Source of the DNA: Conus ventricosus
Taxonomy: Eukaryota; Mollusca; Gastropoda; Neogastropoda; Conidae
Length of the DNA stretch: 64,000 nucleotides
Assembly (NCBI GenBank): GCA_018398815.1
Contig: CM031609.1
Coordinates: 26,606,727 to 26,670,726 of the forward strand
Direction: 5' to 3'
Positions 1 to 11,210 of the stretch are shown here, in pieces. The notes beneath the pieces were generated by a model that was given only the letters and a program-made list of their open reading frames with translations, did no database searches and had not been told where the DNA came from. The position numbers and the translations under genes were made by a program. Position 1 is the stretch's first letter. The number at the start of each line of letters is the position of its first letter.

Positions 1-534
1 CCATGCGAATTTTAAGACGGGAAGAGAACTTATCCAGGGTATATACAGACACCACAGTGGAATGGATCCACGCCAGTTCTCAATTTCATGAGAAGCTGTG
101 TCACTCTGACCAGACCACCAAATCATGTCATCTTCGTGAGCACTATCAGCTGGTTGACTCAATATGAGATAGTCACCTATCTCGGTCAGTGTGGCACCAG
201 GCAGACTTTTCTTCAGAGGCTCCGAAAGTACAAATCTCCATTATTTCTGTTCCCAGATGACTTTGGTAGTAAAGCGAGCGGAAAATCCCACGTGTCTTTT
301 TTCTTTTCCACTGAATCAGAGGAAAAGTCGTTTCAACGATTTAGGCTTCGCTTCTCTTTCCATGCAGAAAACTTGAAACCTCGTCGAGTGCAAGACCTGG
401 GCACTTGGAACTGTTCAGTATCGGTGTGGCCTGACCTGTATGAACATTTTCCCTGTGACATAAACCCTGAGTGTGCAGAGCATGAAGATGAGGCTCGTTG
501 TCCCTACACCTCTCACAAATGTGGATCAGGGAAG
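1..534 (+). CDS. Receptor exon: CUB domain plus LDLa-like segment (5' incomplete)
   Basis: The reading frame is open from about base 16 and continues through an ATG at 88 that is unlikely to be the true start, because CUB-like sequence precedes it. The run RFRLRFSFH (about 334-360) is the last CUB strand. It is followed by a cysteine-rich LDLa-like segment with WNCSV, WPDLYEHFPCD and ECAEHEDEARC. A consensus donor (AAG|GTAAAG) sits at 534/535 in phase 0; past it the frame runs on only to a stop at 562-564. This CUB plus WNCS-type segment is, from memory, typical of molluscan GRL101-like receptors. The extracellular part would bind an unknown ligand. An in-frame stop at 13-15 suggests an indel or an exon edge near the window start. 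Confidence 0.72.
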
Positions 535-867
535 GTAAAGTTAAAACCTGTTTCTGCGCTGTGATTGTCTAGCAGACAATTGAACTGAGTTCTGGATTGT
601 TACCAGTAGGGAGGATGTTCTTACGATTCCGAAAATAGTATCACACGAACGGAAATTGGGTTGTGATGGTCGTAGAACTATCACACAAAAGGTATTTGTG
701 CTCTGATGTCGTAGATCTATTACACAAAAGGAATTGAGCTCTGATGTGTTCGGTGATGTTACGCAGCAGCGATGGGGATGTTGGGGATCTTACTCAAGTA
801 ATTGTGGATGTTAATAAATCAACACTGCAGCTGACTAATGACTAAGACTTATAAGTACCGTTATCGT

Positions 868-868
<1 letters not shown>

Positions 869-928
<60 letters not shown>
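869..928. repeat. (GA)n microsatellite
   Basis: About 60 bases of uninterrupted AG dinucleotides. Confidence 0.97.
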
Positions 929-929
<1 letters not shown>

Positions 930-1056
930 CATGCACTCAGAGATACGAGGATGAAAGTGAGATAGTGTGAGGTTGATAGGACAGTGTGAGGTGTTAGAGA
1001 AACTCCTTTATACACGTTCAGAAACATACCAGACAGAGGATAGGACGAGGCAGAAT

Positions 1057-1150
1057 ATAATATAACATTCTTTCAATAAACAGGCTCTTAGAATTTACCC
1101 AAATATGACATAACATTATTTCAATAAACAGGCTCTTAGAATTTACCCAT
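1057..1150 (+). repeat. Two-copy tandem duplication, about 47 bases per unit
   Basis: The segment containing TTCAATAAACAGGCTCTTAG followed by AATTTACCCA occurs twice in a row with one substitution in the shared core (ATTCTTTC versus ATTATTTC). Confidence 0.9.
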
Positions 1151-1527
1151 GTATTTATTTTGACTACAAAATTATAAAAGACATTCCCAGGAATTCTACC
1201 TTTCAACTAAGGCCTTCTTTGTCTAGACTAATAAAAATAGATGCACAAAAACACAGAAGACACATACCTTAACATCATGATCACTGTGGCCAGGCCCGAA
1301 GGCCGCGAGGCCCAGCAACACCTTGACTGAACCAGAGGATGCCAGGGAGGAGAGAGAGCGGAAAATGATATCTTAAGTTTATATCGCTTTTGCCCAAGTC
1401 TGAATTGAATAACCGTGGCGTGGACGGCATTGTCAGTTGTTGCTTCGGCAGTGAAAGAACACCAGGCAGTGGGCATTATCAAGGTCTGATTTATTAGTGA
1501 CAAACTGCTCGGGAGTGTGTGTTGTGT

Positions 1528-1529
<2 letters not shown>

Positions 1530-1560
<31 letters not shown>
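1530..1560 (+). repeat. Poly-G run
   Basis: About 31 consecutive G, followed by further G-rich sequence to 1615. Poly-G runs of this length recur at 5636, 16844 and 48691 and as poly-C at 5828 and 29187. Confidence 0.95.
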
Positions 1561-1561
<1 letters not shown>

Positions 1562-1810
1562 GGGAGGAGGGGGGCGTGGAAATGTGAGGAGTGGGGGTGA
1601 GGGAGGGGAACGGGAGGATTAAGAATGTTCGCCCATCATGCAGTCCACCGTGGCGCCGTTGGATGGTTTTACAACGTTCAAGTCTGCTGAGGCTTGGCAT
1701 CATTTTTTAGATCAAGGCGATCCCGATAGAACAAGGGGATGGCTCTAGGACAAGGCATTACTGTACCCTAAGACTGGCCATTTAAATCGCCTGTGTGAAT
1801 GGCTGAGTGT

Positions 1811-1815
1811 GGCGC

Positions 1816-1847
<32 letters not shown>

Positions 1848-1873
1848 GTGTGCGTGTGCGTGTGTGTGTGCGT

Positions 1874-1925
<52 letters not shown>

Positions 1926-1927
1926 GT
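1811..1927 (+). repeat. (GC)n/(GT)n compound microsatellite
   Basis: A GC block is followed by GT repeats interrupted by regularly spaced GC steps (TGTGCGTGTGCG). Confidence 0.95.
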
Positions 1928-2240
1928 AGCTCCTATGTATATCACTTTGTAATGATAGCATGGCCTGGCAGTACAAACAAACACATAGATAACAGAGTTT
2001 GAATTTCAATTTCATTAAGGATCCGGGTCTTGTGTGCAGACTAGTCTGTGAACTAGTCCGCATCTGCCCAGCCATGAGGCCATAACGTACAGGACTTACA
2101 GCCGGACAAATAACTCAATGAACAACCAGACAAGTTAAGGTTTGGAGAACGTTCTCACAGACCAGACGACATGTGCCTGACCAGTTAACCCAGTGCTGTG
2201 GTCAGGCCCTGGAGACCCAGCCAACTAGAACTCAGCAACT

Positions 2241-2248
2241 ATGTGTGT

Positions 2249-2342
<94 letters not shown>
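2241..2342 (+). repeat. (GT)n microsatellite
   Basis: About 100 bases of GT with one early GAGTG interruption. Confidence 0.97.
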
Positions 2343-2344
<2 letters not shown>

Positions 2345-2604
2345 CACATAATGAAAGAATACTAAAGAAGGCTTCCCAATTTGCACATTTGTAATAGAGT
2401 TTGGAATTTTATCCTAAATGTCCTGCAAGTCGCTTATAACTTTATTCAACTGCAAAATTATTGGAAGGTAATTACTTCCCAAGGTGTATTCTCCTTTCGA
2501 CCAGTCATAGTCCACAGCTAGGCTAGGTGTTATAAATGACAGACCTATTGCAAATGGTTGACGTGTTGAAACATCTGGGATCCTTGTCATTTGACTGTCA
2601 ACTA

Positions 2605-2690
2605 CAGGTTGGAATCGATAGTGTTTTCTACAAACCTGTTACTAATAATTACAGGTTGGAATCGATAGTGTTTTCTACAAACCTGTTACT
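2605..2690 (+). repeat. Two-copy 45-base tandem repeat whose unit forms a hairpin
   Basis: Each unit starts with ACAGGTT and ends with AACCTGT around GGAATCGATAGTG, so each copy is a small stem-loop with a 7-base stem. Confidence 0.88.
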
Positions 2691-3739
2691 TTTGGACCAT
2701 TTTAATCCCAACAAGGAGTATGAGCATTAAAGGTGCCAAGAATGATCCATTTCTTTTTCATTTTCTTAATCAAAGGTTCGTGGCATGTCTGTGTTATCAT
2801 CTTTTGAGCCTAATGGACAATACACAGAAATGATATTATATATTGATGTGTCATTTAACAACTGCACCTGTAGCAAAAATACTATGTAAATCCTTTGGAA
2901 CTGGAAATGGGTTATAATGGATAATCCAATGTCACGTCTGATACAGATAGCCGTTTACACCCTTTTGGTTATCTTGTTAACGTGAAATAAATGTGGATGT
3001 AAAAATTCTTAAGTTTTGAAAGTTTATGTTGTCTACATTTATAGACTGTAATGCTAAAACACAATAATTTTCTTGCAGCACGTTGTTTTAAAAAAATTAA
3101 ACAGTTTGTTGCAAAGGATCTAGCATTCCAATGCCGCGTTTTCAAATTATTATTCCAAGGTTTCTTCATACCAAAGAACACACTATAACAAAAATGGTCG
3201 TGGCCATATGTACAACCTTTCTTTAAGGGAAGATTGTTTCCTACATTTGCCTTATATTGAAATAGCTTAATCTTTCTTAAGATGATCTTGGTGGCAAAAG
3301 ACTAACATTGCAAAAACACTTTACAGTGATCACAAAAAATAACAAAGAATCTGAATAACTGAACAAAGTTCAATGGTTTCAAAAGATCAAGAGTCATATA
3401 GACTGAAACTGAATAGGACCATATGTTCGTTCTGTTCCATGGTTTCCACATCTAATTTCACTGGAAATTTTGTCGCCATTGAGGAGAGTGTCTTGAAGCA
3501 TAGAACATCTGTATGGAGCTGGTCCTGGCTGTCCTCCTGGGTCTCTGCCAGAACAACGGATGGATCCTTCTGCCGAGGTTACAGGCCAGGGTGCTGGAGC
3601 CTCTGCTGTTTGTGTGTATGCTGGCTCTGTAACCTATGGAAAGGTTCTCATGAGAGGCAAAAATAACTCCGAGCCTCCCATGTTACGTCTGCCAAAAGAT
3701 GTACATTGAAGAACTCCTCTTTTTTTTTAAAGCAACGAT

Positions 3740-4085
3740 GGATCCTGCACAGGTGGCACTCTACTTACCACTACTTTCACCTTAGACCGCTCTGAGAGAC
3801 TCTTCTTCACAGCCCTGACTAACGTATGACTTGCTGTTTTTGTATCTTTCCCATCGAAGTCATTTAGACCACAGTGGATAACAATGGCGTCCAGGCGTGT
3901 TTTGACTGAAGATTCAGCAGCTATGGAGAGCTCCGTCTATGTCCTCTATTGTAGAAGATCTAGACTTAGTGACATCAAACCCGTAAGACTCTCCCAGACG
4001 ATTGCCATATACATCATTGAGAGTAGAATCATGAAACAGAGCCACCGCTGGCATGCCTGAAGACTTTTCTGTTTGATTTCGACTT
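3740..4085 (-). mobile_element. Decayed SGNH-hydrolase-like domain, probably from a LINE first protein
   Basis: Read on the minus strand from 4085 to 3740, the translation shows PAVALFHDSTLNDVYGNRLG, ESYGFDVTKSRSSTIEDI and, after a frame change, AIVIHCGLNDFDGKDT and VVVSRVPP. The HDS start and the GLND block correspond to SGNH-esterase blocks I and III. Such esterase-like domains occur in first open reading frames of CR1/L2-type LINEs of invertebrates. No reverse transcriptase is attached, so the assignment to a LINE is an inference. At least one frameshift is present. Confidence 0.5.
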
Positions 4086-4817
4086 CACGTCCTTGTTTTC
4101 CACTCCAGACTCCGCAGTATCCTTGACGTCATTCTTATGACTTGTATTGACGTTCCTCCAAGTAGTGCTTTTCGAATGTTCTTTTTCCGTTAATGTTTCT
4201 TTCTATTCTTTCTGCCGAGCTTTTGCAGAGGTTTATTTGTTTTGTTTTGTTTCGGTTTTTTTTGTGTTTGTTTTTGGGTGGTGGTGGTGGTGGTGGGTGT
4301 TTTTATTTTATTTTTTAATACTATTTCGTGGGTGTGATGGGGTTGTTGGTATGACTAACTTCTAACACTTCCCATATGTACGAAGGTCAGTCTGATTACT
4401 TTCCGTTTGACCGTTCATATGCAAATTGATGGTTTGTTTCTGTGTTTTTTTTATTATTGCATTTTGGTCTCAGATTTTTTTAATTCAAGCTCTGAAACGT
4501 TCGACGTCAAAATATTCCCAGCAGCTAGCAATTCATGCAGTAGATTACGGTGCCAGCTTTCTTAACATTAGTCGTAGTGCGGCTAGGTTGCTTCTTAAAG
4601 TCTCAACTGTTTTTCGTGGTCGATTGTCTTGATCGGACTTCTTGGACGCTTTGTATCAGTAAGGCACTTTTTCTTGCTTACAGGAGTAGTAGGTGTTGGA
4701 ACTGGAGAGAATACTAAGGATGCCAAACTCCTTGGTCTCGTCGTTAAGATTTTCTGTCAAAGAACGTTTAAGAAATATTGGCTCAGCGTCACAATTGCAT
4801 CATCATGAAACCGGAAG

Positions 4818-4881
<64 letters not shown>

Positions 4882-4958
4882 TCTCTGCATTGCATGTACG
4901 TGTGTGCGCGCACGTGCATGTGTTTGTATGCATGCCTTAATATTTGTACGTGCGCGCG

Positions 4959-5048
<90 letters not shown>

Positions 5049-5423
5049 CGTGCGCGCGCATTTAATTTTTTTTATTGTGTGGCCTGAAATCCTGTTTGTT
5101 TTGTGTGGATTTATTAATTTGATTTGTCAGTATGATGTGCATGCATTAAGTAAAACCAAAACTGGCACTGCAGATGAAGAAGAGATAAAGGACATTCTCG
5201 AAACAGCGGTTAATGTGTTTATGTGTCTCGTCGCTCTTTCTTAAGTAAACGTACATTAGGTGGCATCACAGTGGCAGGCAAAATTTATTTTACATCTTAT
5301 GTTTCTATTACTGACGATGTAACCAAAGACTGTGTGTTCTGTGGCTGTATTCATAAACAATTTACATCTTATGACTAAAATTTGCTAAATCGGAAATGAA
5401 ATGAGGTAGGGAACAGTAAACGA
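4086..5423. other. Intron sequence with GT repeats, no gene seen
   Basis: T-rich sequence, then two GT tracts. I find no protein family in the open frames, which mostly translate the repeats. Confidence 0.5.
4818..5057 (+). repeat. Two (GT)n tracts with a GC-rich spacer
   Basis: GT tracts at about 4818-4875 and 4962-5044 separated by about 85 bases that include alternating purine-pyrimidine GCGC steps. Confidence 0.95.
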
Positions 5424-6057
5424 TAAACAGTAAACAAGTGGGGTATGTTTTGCTCCCATAAGGAAACCTAACACAGAGTAACTTTTATTCAAGACTGGCA
5501 CAGCCTTTTAAACTTGAATAAAGTCAGACAAATACATAGACGAACAATCTAATAGTGGGGGAAAAAACAAGCGCAGGCCAACAACTGAACTGTCTTCATA
5601 GTAATGACTTGGCAATGATTTGGACTTAGAGGGAGGGGGGGGGGGGGGGGGGGGTTGAAGATGGAGAAACTGGGAACATGAAATTAAAAAAAAATGTTAC
5701 AGATATGAAAACTCTTCTCTAGCTGCATAAGGATTGCGATGGTTCCCTTATGCAGCTAGAGAAGAGTTTTCATATCTGTAACATTTTTTAAATTTTATTT
5801 CATGTTCCCAGTTTCTCCATCTTCAATCCCCCCCCCCCCCCCCCCCCCCCTCCTTAAGTCCAAATCTTTGCCAAGTCATTACTATGAAGACAGTTCAGTT
5901 GTTGGCCTGCGCTTGTTTTTCCCCCACTATTAGATTGTTCGTCTATGTATTTGTCTGACTTTATTCAAGTTTAAAAGGCTGTGCCAGTCTTGAATAAAAA
6001 TTACTCTGTGTTAGGTTTCCTTATGGGAGCAAAACATACCCACTTGTTTACTGTTTA
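5424..6057. repeat. Family B foldback: near-perfect 310-base inverted repeat
   Basis: The left arm (5424-5732) starts AAACAGTAAACAAGTGGGG and ends TAGCTGCATAAGG. The right arm (5746-6057) is its reverse complement, with only about 13 bases between. A poly-G run in the left arm (5636-5654) faces a poly-C run in the right (5828-5850). No coding potential. The arm sequence recurs at 16826, 25966, 29270, 34564 and 35307, so this is an interspersed repeat arranged as a palindrome. Only the outer part of the family is present; the inner segment carrying the hammerhead-like motif in other copies is missing. Confidence 0.9.
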
Positions 6058-6283
6058 AAATTTGCTACTCAGTGCAGTTTGTATACCACCTGAAACATCT
6101 AGATATGGAAGTGTTCATGATTTCGATGATATTGAGAGGTCTCTAACAGATCTGTGTAACCGTTGTGATTGCCATGCCATGTTATTGGGAGACTTCAACG
6201 CGTTTACGAAAAATATGAATGAACTCGTGCAGTTTCATGATTTTGATTTGACGCGAAGACGCGAAGCAAATCATCCAGGATGA
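6058..6283 (+). mobile_element. AP-endonuclease-type LINE, N-terminal part of the endonuclease domain (left piece)
   Basis: The frame reads SAVCIPPETSRYGSVHDFDD, IERSLTDLC and AMLLGDFNAFTKNMNEL. GDFNA is the catalytic Asp-Asn block of exonuclease/endonuclease/phosphatase domains in Jockey/CR1-type LINEs. The frame is lost near 6283, where a different retrotransposon begins. The matching second half of the same domain resumes at about 9636. Its left edge abuts the foldback repeat ending at 6057, so the 5' end of the LINE is missing. Confidence 0.78.
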
Positions 6284-8622
6284 AAACCACAGCGGATCGA
6301 TTAGTGCTTCAGTCGACTCTCCTTCTACCCCGACCCAGAGTGTTGCGGATCAGCAAACTCAAGAACCAGGGGCAAGGAAGCCGAGAATTCTGTGGCCTGC
6401 TGCTAACAAGAAGGCAAAGTACAAGGCACTGGAAGAAAAAGTCCAGAATAAACTGAAAGAAACCGAGAAGAAGTCCAGCAGAACTGATGCCAAAGAGATG
6501 TTGGGTGAGTTTGCAAAGATCATCTACGAGTCAGCAATCGAAGAGTTTGGCAGCGGTGAGGGAAAGAAGACAGCACCAGCGAAGAAAGGGGGGCTGAGCA
6601 GAAGGCAGAGAGCACTAGCAGAACTAAGAAAACAGAAACGAGACCTGAAGAAGCAGAGAAAAAGTGCACTACCAGAAGAGCAAGAAGGCCTGAAAACCTT
6701 GTTTGAAGACCTAAAGAAAAAGAGCAGAGACCTGCAGAGGCAAGAGAGAATGTGTACCAGAAGAAAAGAAAGCAGAAGAGCTCGTGGGCAATTTCTGAAG
6801 AATCCATATGAAGCAGCTAAGAAATTGTTCGTAGGGGCGCGGAGTGGGAAGTTGAAGTGTACGAAAGAGGAGCTGAACACTCATGTTAAAACAGACATAC
6901 AGCGATCAAAAAGGGAGGAGCCACTGCCACACATGAGAGGCCTCAAGCGTCCAACTGCCCTGGCGTGAGCTTCCAGCTTGGACCATTCAGAGAGAAAGAA
7001 GTGGATGAGTTTGTCAGAAAGCAAGAGCCAAAAGTGCACCTGGAGGGGATGGCGTGTCTTACAAGGTGTTCAAGTACTGTGACAAGCTAAGACACATCCT
7101 TTTCACGATACTGAGTGAGTTGTGGGATGACAAGGAGCTTGTCGAAGATTGGTGCAGAGCTGAAGGTGTGTACCTACCGAAGGAACAAATGCAGAGAACA
7201 TAGGGCAGTTTCGACCTATCTCCATCATCAACGTGGCGTGCAAGATCTTCATGGGAATACTTGCGAAAAGGACGGTGGCATATCTGCAAAGCAACGGATA
7301 TGTGGATGAGAGCGTGCAGAAAGCCGGCATACCAGGGATCCCAGGATGCATTGAACATGCTTTCTCCATTTGGGATGCAATCCAGGAGGCCAAGAAAACC
7401 AAAGAAAGCCTAAATGTGGTCTGGTTGGATCTGGTGAATGCCTACGGATCCGTACCCCATGAACTGCTGATGAAAGCAATGGAGTTCTTTTACATCCCAC
7501 ACGAGGTGCAAGGCATCATGAGAGAATACTACGACAACTTCCAGATGCGATTCTCAACCGAAGACTTCACAACTGAGTGGCACCGTCTGGAGATTGGGAT
7601 TGCAGCTGGCTGCACTATATCGGTCATCTGGTTCATCTTGGTGATGGAGATGCTACTGCGATCTGCAGACTGATCTGAGGAAAAAGCAAAGGTGAGATCA
7701 CCGAAAAAAAGCCTTCATGGATGATGTGACCCTACTGACAAGAGAAGTGGACACAATGCAGAATGTTTTGACCCGGTTGGATGAGCTGATCACTTGGTCC
7801 AGGATGAAGTTCAAAGCCAAGAAATCTAGAAGCCTGACTTTTCACAAAGGGAAGCAGAAACAACAGAAGTTCACAATTGCAGGGCAACAGATGCCTACAG
7901 TAAAAGATGAACCTGTGAAAAGTTTGGGGCGGTGGTACGCGGGAACTCTGTCTGACAGGAGCCGAGGCGTGGCGATCATGAGGCAGGCTGAAGATGGGCT
8001 GAAAGCGATTGACCAGACAAAACTGCCAGGAAAGCATAAGATATGGTGTCTACAGTTTGCCCTCTACCCACGACTGGCATGGCAGCTGACAATGTACGAA
8101 GTCGCCTTGTCGAGAGTTGAGATGATTGAGAGAACTTGCAATACCTACATCAGGAACTGGCTTGGGCTACCTCGCACAATCAACACATCAGCCCTGTACA
8201 GGCAGAAAGGCGCGCTGCAGCTACCCCTCACATCCATCGTGGAGATCTATAAGGCAGGAAAGGTCAGGACAGTGATGATGCTGAGGGAGTCGAGGGACCA
8301 AGAGATCAGTGGCAAGCCACCGGATGTCAAAACAGCAAGTAAGTGGAAGGCAGAGGATGCAACCGACGAGATCATCTCTTCATTGGAACATGGCGACATT
8401 GTCGGGCCAGTACAGGCTGACAGGTTGGGGCTTGGCAACGGTGACTTCAGACCTTTCAGGAAAATGTCTCAGCGGGACAGAAGAACAGCTGCAACAGGGC
8501 AGGTACGAAAGATAAAGGCTGAAAAGCGAGAAGTTCATCTCATCCAGTGTGCCCAGCAAGGACAGGTGACCGGGTGGGAAGAGCATGTAGTTGAAAGAAA
8601 GATTGGATGGAGTGAGATCTGA
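6284..8622 (+). CDS. Reverse transcriptase of the restriction-endonuclease-type retrotransposon
   Basis: The N-terminal part (6498-6968) is Lys/Glu/Arg-rich with coiled-coil character (AELRKQKRDLKKQRKS). Reverse transcriptase blocks follow: a GGDGVSYKVFKYCDKL segment near 7045-7090, FRPISIINVACKIFMG (about 7212-7260), VVWLDLVNAYGSVPHELL (catalytic Asp, about 7420-7467), IGIAAGCTIS (about 7600) and AFMDDVTLLT (the paired Asp catalytic motif, about 7715-7740). Thumb-like sequence continues to 8622 with WSRMKFKAKKSRSLTF. Breaks occur near 6965, 7025, 7195 and 7672-7715. The enzyme would copy element RNA at the cut target. Confidence 0.78.
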
Positions 8623-9376
8623 AGTGGAACACATCGAGACTCAGCTTTCTTCTCCGGTCCACCCATGACGTTCTGTCTTCGCCAGTGAACCTAGTCAGAT
8701 GGAAGGTCCAGGAAGATGACAAGTGTAGGTGCTGCAAACGACGAACCATGAAGAACATCCTCTCAAACTGCACCTGGCTCTGAACAGATACACCTGGAGA
8801 CACAACGAGGTGCTCAAAGTGTTCACCAAGATGGCGAAGGAGCAGGCGGAAGAGGGAAAATACGCTCCTAGGCCACAGAAACACGGACTGGGCAAGATCG
8901 AGTTTGTGCCGCAAGGAGGCAAGGTTCCTGAGAGAAAGAAGGCGAGTGAAGCCACAGAAGGTCAGAGCGGTGGTCAATGGGAGGTAGCAGCAGATCTAGA
9001 GGGCTGCAAGAGATCCTTCCCCATCCCAACAACGAAGAAGCCAGACCTGGTGATATGGAGTGAGGAAGAGAAAGAGGTGCACTGGTGGAACTCACTGTGC
9101 CTCACGAAGACAATATCAGCGAGGCACACGAGCAGAAAGAAAATCGCTATGAGACTCTTGTTGAAGAATGCGAGGAGGCGGGATGGAAAGCAACCCATTT
9201 CCCAGTCGAAGTTGGCTGCAGAGGTTTCATCGCGACTAGCGTCAGAAAGTGGATGAGAGTGGCTTGACTTAGTCCGAAGAAAGGGAATGCCATGACAAAA
9301 CCCCTACAGGAGACTGTTGAGAAAGCAAGTCATTGGATCTGGCTGAAGAGAGAGGACACAGGCTGGTGCGAGTCCT
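8623..9376 (+). CDS. Zinc knuckle and restriction-like endonuclease, C-terminal part of the same protein
   Basis: After a frame change the reading is KCRCCKRRT...ILSNCTW then RYTWRHNEVLKVF, a CCHC-type knuckle. From about 9040 it reads KKPDLVIWSEEEKEVHWW, ELTVPHEDNISEAHEQKENR and FPVEVGCRGFIATSVRKWM. The PD...ELTVP arrangement is the PD-(D/E)XK catalytic signature of the endonuclease found at the C-terminus of R2/R4/NeSL-type elements. A final piece, KASHWIWLKREDTGW, lies in another frame to about 9376. Several single-base frame changes separate the pieces. Confidence 0.75.
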
Positions 9377-9599
9377 GATGGTTGACAGAAAAGGCATACA
9401 GTCAAACTGGCAAGGAGACCTCACATCGGTGAGGGGGCTCGGTGCGTCATTACAGTTGTCGAGAGGAAGAGCCCGAAACAGCGACGCATTCTCTCCTGAT
9501 GATCTCCACGTCAGAGTCCGGTCTACGCAGTTTTTGACTGTCACGCAGCGCAGGTAGCTGTTTTCATCCATCACAGTCTTTGTGAACACACATCACTTG

Positions 9600-11210
9600 C
9601 TATTTTCGAAGTTCTATAGATAAACACAAAACATATAATTATGGATGTAGTCTGACTGATTTGTGTTAAGCACAATGTCTTTACATATTTGATGGGAGAA
9701 GTGGACGAGATGCCAATATTGGCATTTACACAAGCAACTTTTGTTAAGTTATTGATTATGTGCTTGGTGATGCATATGTAATTAAAGAATATTTGATTTC
9801 GATATTGAGCATTTGATGCTTTGATCTCCGACATTCATAATGTAGTAACTTTACGAGTTAGTATGAACAATTCATTTACTGACAATACTGTTTTTCAAGC
9901 CAGGAATACAGATGTAAGCACGAACAAGCTACCAGTACCACTGACACAAACAGCACGCGCTTGCGGGCTAACAGATTGGAATTTCAACAAATCAACTGAT
10001 TTTGTTAGTTTCGTACTGCAAGACAGAGCTATATACGAGAAATTTCTTATATCTTTGACAGTGACAGCAGGATATGAATTATAAACTTGCGAAGTCAATA
10101 GATGTACTACATACAACGGCAACAAAACCTCTTGGTACAATTCACAGGCCATAAGGTGAATCTTGTCGGAAAAAGAATAATGAGCCATGCTTTAACAAAC
10201 AGTTTTAGGAAAAGCGAAAATAGTATTTTAACGCTAAATCTAAAGAAAAAATAAATAGTACATAGCCAAACTCAGATCATTTTTACCCGGTTCAGCAAAG
10301 CCTACGAAAATGTAGTAAAAAGAGCAATGCAGTTTGAAAACAAAAATTCAGGGAAAACTCGGAACGCTTGAAAGTACAAATCCGAGGGTATACTGGCAAC
10401 AAAACGTGGACGAAACGATACGAAAGCGGGACAATGAAATGAATGTTTTATTCAGTCTTTTTCGGGACATTAATGAGGCAGGCGAAAGAGATAATTATGA
10501 ATTTGATCAAAGCATTTGTGATGCAATGCAAAACGAACACAATATTTTGGATCGTCCAATTACTCAGGATGAATTGTTAAAGGTAGTTAATTCTTTACGC
10601 ATTGGAACAGCAACTGGAGTTGATTAGATACGAAATGAGTTCATAACTCATAGCACTGCAGTTCTTACAAATGTATATTTAAAGTTATCTAATGCTGTTT
10701 TGAATGATGGAAATGTACCGGAAAAATGGGTCAAAGGATTAACTACCAATATACAAAGGGTAATGGAAATCTACAAAACCAAGATATTATAGAGAACATT
10801 ACTTTGCTGAGTTGCATGAGCAAACTATTTACAAGTATTATGAACAAAAGACTTCAAAATTTTGTGGAAATAACAAACTTCATTCAGAACGCCAATGCGG
10901 TTGTAGATAGAACCATAGTACCACAAATCACGTTTGTGTTAAAATCACTGGCCGATATTTTCTTTTCTTCTAATCAAAGACTGTATTGTACTTCCATCGA
11001 CTATCGCAAAGCATTTAATGTTGTATGGCGTAGAACGTGATGGAGGAAACTATTCACAATGGTACACATGGCAAGTTACGGAACATTATTGTGTGTGTAT
11101 AATACAAACTATTAAGTCATGTGTCTTCCAGAATGATAACATGTCTGCCTTTTTTGCGAATTACAGGGGTGAAACGGTGAAACTCTATCACCACGTTAAA
11201 AACTTAGCAT
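9600..11210 (+). mobile_element. AP-endonuclease-type LINE, right piece: rest of endonuclease and N-terminal reverse transcriptase
   Basis: From about 9636 the reading gives GCSLTDLC, YIFDGRSGRDANIGIY, VIDYVLGDAYVIKN and ISDIHNVVTLRVS, the C-terminal half of a LINE endonuclease including the SD-H catalytic end. A linker follows (9850-10330). Reverse transcriptase signs are PITQDELLKVVNSLRIGTAT (about 10558), ITLLSCMSKLFTSIMNKRL (about 10799-10855), YCTSIDYRKAFNVVWR (catalytic Asp, about 10985-11030) and SCVFQN...FFANYRG (about 11115-11170). The sequence ends before the second catalytic block, so the element is 3' truncated. Stops and shifts throughout. Confidence 0.78.

Larger units (their letters stand above)
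535..3739. other. Start of the first receptor intron: simple repeats and small duplications, no gene seen
   Basis: Contains a (GA) tract at 869-928, a 47-base tandem duplication at 1057-1150, a G-run at about 1530-1560, GC/GT tracts at 1811-1927, a GT tract at 2241-2342 and a 45-base tandem duplication at 2605-2690. Open frames through these tracts are repeat translations, not genes. Confidence 0.6.
6284..9560 (+). mobile_element. Non-LTR retrotransposon with restriction-like endonuclease (R2/R4/NeSL-like group)
   Basis: A single protein readable in pieces from about 6284 to 9376, with roughly 180 bases of possible 3' untranslated sequence. Order: basic and coiled N-terminal part, reverse transcriptase, zinc knuckle, restriction-like endonuclease. 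It is flanked on both sides by halves of one LINE endonuclease domain. The 5' part looks truncated because no start region or zinc fingers are seen. Neither target-site duplication nor poly-A tail could be recognised. Confidence 0.75.

Noticed and set aside
1745..2075. Open frames rich in Thr/His or Cys/Val through the GT tract
   Set aside because: They are translations of a dinucleotide repeat; the same pattern appears at every GT/AC tract (2173, 4693, 14462, 21472, 53363).
6520..6880. Two long minus-strand open frames rich in Ser/Leu/Phe
   Set aside because: They are the antisense of the Lys/Glu/Arg-rich N-terminal part of the plus-strand retrotransposon protein.
8540..9198. Minus-strand open frames opposite the retrotransposon C-terminus
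   Set aside because: Shadows of the zinc knuckle and endonuclease coding strand, with no family signature of their own.
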